DNA from: Priestia megaterium
GTDB taxonomy: Bacteria > Bacillota > Bacilli > Bacillales > Bacillaceae_H
Assembly: GCF_023824195.1 (NCBI RefSeq)
Contig: NZ_CP085442.1
Coordinates: 3,882,001-3,946,000, forward strand
Direction of reading: 5' to 3'
Length of the DNA stretch: 64,000 nucleotides
Of the stretch, positions 61,067 to 64,000 are shown one piece after another. Under the pieces are notes generated by a model that worked only from the letters and a program-made list of their open reading frames with translations, was not told the origin of the DNA and made no database searches. The stretch's first letter is position 1, and each line of letters opens with the position of its first letter. The translations under genes were made by a program, and so were the position numbers.

Positions 61067-61837
61067 TTAGCTATAGCGTGAAATAATACTGGTTAATATA
61101 TTTTTTAACTGAGGAATTTCTTTTTCAGAAACATGAACATGAACGAGCGACTCATCTGCATCCAGCATTTCAGATAGAAAGCCGCCAAACCCTCTGGCAC
61201 GTCGATCTACTTCTATAAATAAATCGTAGTCATGTAAGCCGCTCGGCTGCACGATGATTTCAATTTCATCTACTTTCCCAGCATACACTCCACCGCTTGG
61301 AACAAATTCAAATTCTTGAACAAAAGGAAGTCTTTTTCTCATCCGGCGAGGAGCTTCTTCGCACTCGACTTGGCGCAAGCGAAAGCCAAGCTGTTCCATA
61401 GCTTCAATTGTGCTTGTTACCATAAGGTTAGGAAGCACTTTTACATGATCAATATCTGACGGATCAACGGCATCTTTAATATCAAGGCTCGTTGCTACCC
61501 AAACCCGGGTTCTTCCTAATGTAACAGGCGTATCATCAGGCAGCTGAAAGGTAAAAGGAATAGACTTCGTTTCAGATGGTTGAATCGTGAACGGGTCATT
61601 AATCTTAAACGTATTAAGCTCAATATCCTGCTTGTATTTTTTATCGTCTCTTTCTTTTACATAGGTTGTAAATAGACGCAGATAGATGCTGTCAATTTTC
61701 TGCTCAACATTTCCTCCGTACACTTCAACAATCCCTTCAATCTTTTCACCAGCACGAAATTCATCATTGACAAGCTTAGCATCTACACGCGCTGCACCAA
61801 TTCCAATGCGGGCTAACGCTTTATTAAATAGCGCCAT
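61067..61837 (-). CDS. spo0M: sporulation-control protein Spo0M
   Basis: A 256-aa arrestin-fold protein. FNKALARIGIGAARVDAKL at the N-terminus, YGGNVEQKIDSIYLRLFTTY, PFTFQLPDDTPVTLGRTRVW and the C-terminal RRARGFGGFLSEMLDADES are typical of Spo0M, which affects the phosphorelay and cell cycle in B. subtilis. AGGGAGGGGA precedes the ATG. Its first codons overlap the upstream kinase gene by 14 nt, so it is the third gene of a repeat-protein/kinase/spo0M operon. Confidence 0.93.
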   Translation of the reverse strand: MALFNKALARIGIGAARVDAKLVNDEFRAGEKIEGIVEVYGGNVEQKIDSIYLRLFTTYVKERDDKKYKQDIELNTFKINDPFTIQPSETKSIPFTFQLPDDTPVTLGRTRVWVATSLDIKDAVDPSDIDHVKVLPNLMVTSTIEAMEQLGFRLRQVECEEAPRRMRKRLPFVQEFEFVPSGGVYAGKVDEIEIIVQPSGLHDYDLFIEVDRRARGFGGFLSEMLDADESLVHVHVSEKEIPQLKNILTSIISRYS

Positions 61838-62657
61838 ACTTTCCCCTCCCTGAGTTCTTACTATTTATATAGTCATAAATATCTTTTTGTAAACTTTTAA
61901 TGCTTTCATACGATTCATCTGCTCTCAGCATTTTTTGAATGATGGTCTTAATAGGTGTCGACAAACTTAGCTCTTGTTCCCAGCTTCTTTCTTGTTTTTC
62001 CGTAGGCTCATAACCAGAGTATAATAAAAATAAAAGAAAATGACCAAGTGCATAGATATCGCTTGCAGCAGATGTTCTTCTCATAAACTGCTGCTCTTCT
62101 ACCAGGCTGCTTGTTTCTTCATAATCTCCTAAAAATCTAGAAAGACCGAAGTCGATAATATGAATGGTTCCTTCAACATCAATAATATTTGGAATACGAA
62201 GGTCACGGTGAACAATTCCTTGCTCATGAATAACGGAAACTACTTCTAGAATATCAAGTAAAATGTCAAGCGCTTTTTCTTCCGTATATACGCACTTCTC
62301 TTCAAAAATTAAATCTTCAAACGTTTTTCCTTGAATCAACTCCATCACTAGGAAACATCCTTCATCGGTTTCCACAGCTTCATACAGTGAAGGAATTTGA
62401 GGATGATTTAATTGAGACAGCAGTTTCGCTTCATAATGATAAGACTTCAGCCCCTGAGACGTGCGCTGCTTCGTTTTACGGAGCTGCTTTACTACTACCT
62501 TTTTTTGTTGCACAATGTCATTAGCAACATATGTTATACCATAGCTTCCCATTCCCAGTACATCTATGATTTCATAGCGTTCACAAATGACTTTTCCTTT
62601 TTTAAAAGTACGGTCAACTAGCCAGCGATGAAGATGTTTAAACATTCGTTTTTTCAT
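61824..62657 (-). CDS. Hanks-type Ser/Thr protein kinase (YbdM-like)
   Basis: A 277-aa cytosolic kinase with no transmembrane or PASTA part: glycine loop LGMGSYGITYVAND, ATP Lys in KKVVVKQL, catalytic loop IVHRDLRIPNII (HRDLK with Arg for the usual Lys) and IIDFGLSRFLG (DFG). Activation segment is short. It lies between the Ser/Arg/His-repeat gene (6-nt gap upstream) and spo0M (14-nt overlap). A substrate role of the repeat protein is an inference from position and composition. Confidence 0.9.
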   Translation of the reverse strand: MKKRMFKHLHRWLVDRTFKKGKVICERYEIIDVLGMGSYGITYVANDIVQQKKVVVKQLRKTKQRTSQGLKSYHYEAKLLSQLNHPQIPSLYEAVETDEGCFLVMELIQGKTFEDLIFEEKCVYTEEKALDILLDILEVVSVIHEQGIVHRDLRIPNIIDVEGTIHIIDFGLSRFLGDYEETSSLVEEQQFMRRTSAASDIYALGHFLLFLLYSGYEPTEKQERSWEQELSLSTPIKTIIQKMLRADESYESIKSLQKDIYDYINSKNSGRGKYGAI

Positions 62658-62663
62658 TCCAAA

Positions 62664-62918
62664 TCAACTTGAGAAAAAGCTTGAGAAGAAGCTTCCACTT
62701 TTACGTTTGCGCTTGTAGTGGTGGTGGCCATATTTTGAATGACTGTGGCTGTCATAATATTTGCTTCGTTTATAATCGCTACTGCTGCTATGGTGACGAG
62801 GACGTCTGTAATGATGATCGCTGCTGCTGTAGTGACGAGGACGTCGATAGTGTCGATCGCTGCTGCTGTAGCGTCGATGTTTAGATCCAGTTAATGATTC
62901 AAAAATTTTTCTGAACAT
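62664..62918 (-). CDS. Ser/Arg/His/Tyr-repeat protein (CotG-like composition)
   Basis: An 84-aa protein. After MFRKIFESLTGS come repeats of the type HYRRPRHYSSSD (about residues 13-50), then SHSHSKYGHHHYKRKRKSGS and FFSSFFSS. The composition (Ser, His, Arg, Tyr, Lys with almost no acidic or hydrophobic residues) resembles CotG and other coat proteins that are phosphorylated on Ser/Arg-rich repeats. ATG 62918 has AAGAGG about 8 nt upstream. Co-directional with the kinase and spo0M. Confidence 0.75.
   Translation of the reverse strand: MFRKIFESLTGSKHRRYSSSDRHYRRPRHYSSSDHHYRRPRHHSSSSDYKRSKYYDSHSHSKYGHHHYKRKRKSGSFFSSFFSS
62780..62880 (-). repeat. short tandem repeats in the Ser/Arg/His-rich gene
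   Basis: Three related units of about 36-39 bp containing GCTGCTGCTGTAG and GACGAGGACGTC-type words on the plus strand, encoding HYRRPRH(Y/H)SSSD. Confidence 0.75.
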
Positions 62919-63036
62919 AAAGAAAACCTCTTTTCTTAACATTTGTTACCCTTTATACGTACGAAATGTTATAAAGGTTTCAAAAAGTCCCTTACCCTTT
63001 TTTTATATAGTTAAACGTTTCAAAGGAGGCTTAACA

Positions 63037-64000
63037 TGACTTCTACTGACACAAATCCCCTCATTAGATTGGCGGATGTTCTTCGCCTGCAGCAGATGAT
63101 GCAGCTCAAACCTCCTGCTACCCTCCCGCTGTCTTTTATCGGAGAAGACGTAAAATTGATTAAAGAGATTCGAAAAAAAGTAAAAAAAGCTAATCAAAAC
63201 AATGTTACACGTACCCAAGCTTATTTAGACTATTATCAAAAACACCCCGAAATTCACTGGGCTTTTTTAGCACACTTGGTTTCACGAAACGGCGGCTATT
63301 ACATGACAGATCTCTCCACTACCTTAATAAAATCCCTGCTTTCTCCAGAAAAACAGCACGCGTACTTCTTGTTTTTAGAACATTCCAATTCCGCCATTTT
63401 TCATGATGCTTACGCTCAGCTGTTACTCTATGAAAAAAGCAAAGAGCAAAACAGCAATCTGTTTCATTTACTCCCAGCTTTTCACATATCTTCTTTTATG
63501 AAAGCTGTTTGGAATGACTTTTGGCAGCATAGAAACAAAACGCTCTTATCAATAGCCCTGATTGTGAACGAACAGTATCATATCGAAAAAAATGTTCTCT
63601 TTAAAAAAGAGTTTCAGCGGGATGTTCTTCACTCTTGGCAGTTTCACACTCAAAACTTTCTCGGTATGACTCAAATCGTCTTTCCCTATTATTCAGGTAA
63701 TAAAATTGATTTAAGTGGAACAAAAGTGTATCATTTCGAGTCTGTCTTAAGACGGATTGAAGTGGGAAAAACTTTATACGTTCTTCTTTTTTATTCAAAC
63801 TTGCATGATTCTATCTATACATTTAGCCTTAAACACCCCCACACAGGGTCTCGAAGCGATTATAATTCGGATATATTTACAAAGAATCGAACTCATTTCA
63901 AAAAGCTGTATAGCCCGACTTTAAATATGAGCTGGGGAGACCGCGTACACCTTTTTTTAAGAAAAGATGAGTGGTTTGAAGACGAAAGCATATTTTCTCT
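63037..64000 (+). CDS. DUF2515 protein (YppC-like), cut by the window end
   Basis: Open from ATG 63037 (AAAGGAGG 6 nt upstream) to the last base, 321 codons visible; the C-terminus is missing. It has DUF2515 features: QKHPEIHWAFLAHLVSRNGG, MTDLSTTLIKSLLSPEKQ and YAQLLLYEKSKE. Function is unknown; the family is restricted to Bacillales. It is divergent from the kinase operon. Confidence 0.85.

Overview
The window reads as chromosome of a low-GC, endospore-forming Gram-positive of the Bacillaceae, most like Priestia (Bacillus) megaterium or a close relative. The grounds are strong AGGAGG-type ribosome binding sites with many GTG/TTG starts, U-tailed hairpin terminators at most gene ends, a GerA-type germinant-receptor operon, Spo0M, a deoD-yodL-yodM block, a MifM-YidC2 pair and Bacillus-type regulatory elements (S-box, RAT, probable WalR and MhqR boxes). 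The species is an inference from gene content. I saw no rRNA, tRNA, CRISPR array, transposase or prophage.

Layout. 1-8.3 kb: partial mgtC, a methyltransferase, a secreted poly-gamma-glutamate hydrolase, a MocR regulator divergent from an acetyltransferase, an AapA-like permease, a DUF1540 microprotein, and an orphan gene behind a SAM riboswitch, ending in a dispersed GC-rich repeat. 8.3-13.5 kb: a ykoTSQ-like surface-glycosylation cluster (GT2, DUF6044, GtrA, secreted phosphoesterase). 13.7-24.6 kb: coproporphyrinogen oxidase, CatE-like dioxygenase, metallo-beta-lactamase hydrolase, EamA/GNAT pair and several transporters, ending with an MscS channel. 24.6-31.9 kb: LysM-CAP protein, an MpfA-like CorC/HlyC transporter with an unusual leader, a decayed merR gene, a sirtuin, a universal stress protein, pfkA, an NlpC/P60 hydrolase with a WalR box, and a nucleotidase. 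31.9-32.8 kb: a cluster of very small genes. 32.8-37.4 kb: yjbQ and the ger operon. 37.6-46.4 kb: two ABC-transporter operons (one with a GntR regulator and visible operator), a hydrolase, YitT, a sortase with its substrate, and a glycerophosphodiesterase. 46.5-53.5 kb: GNAT, a TolB-like propeller, mifM-yidC2, a sucrose-type PTS operon (EIIA, antiterminator, EIIBC with RAT) and an azoreductase with two MhqR-like boxes. 53.6-64 kb: a Gly/Pro-repeat protein, RodA, a SulP transporter, deoD, yodL, yodM, spo0M, a Hanks-type kinase, a Ser/Arg/His-repeat protein and a DUF2515 gene running off the end.

The most notable points are post-transcriptional controls: an S-box whose predicted translational switch governs a protein with no internal methionine; a MifM-type arrest peptide with an SD-masking hairpin before yidC2; a strong SD separated from its TTG start by a 13-bp hairpin before the MpfA-like gene; an SD buried in a 21-bp inverted repeat before the poly-gamma-glutamate hydrolase; and a microprotein start codon placed in a terminator-like hairpin. 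The kinase, repeat-protein and Spo0M neighbourhood at the right end is a plausible uncharacterised sporulation or surface module.
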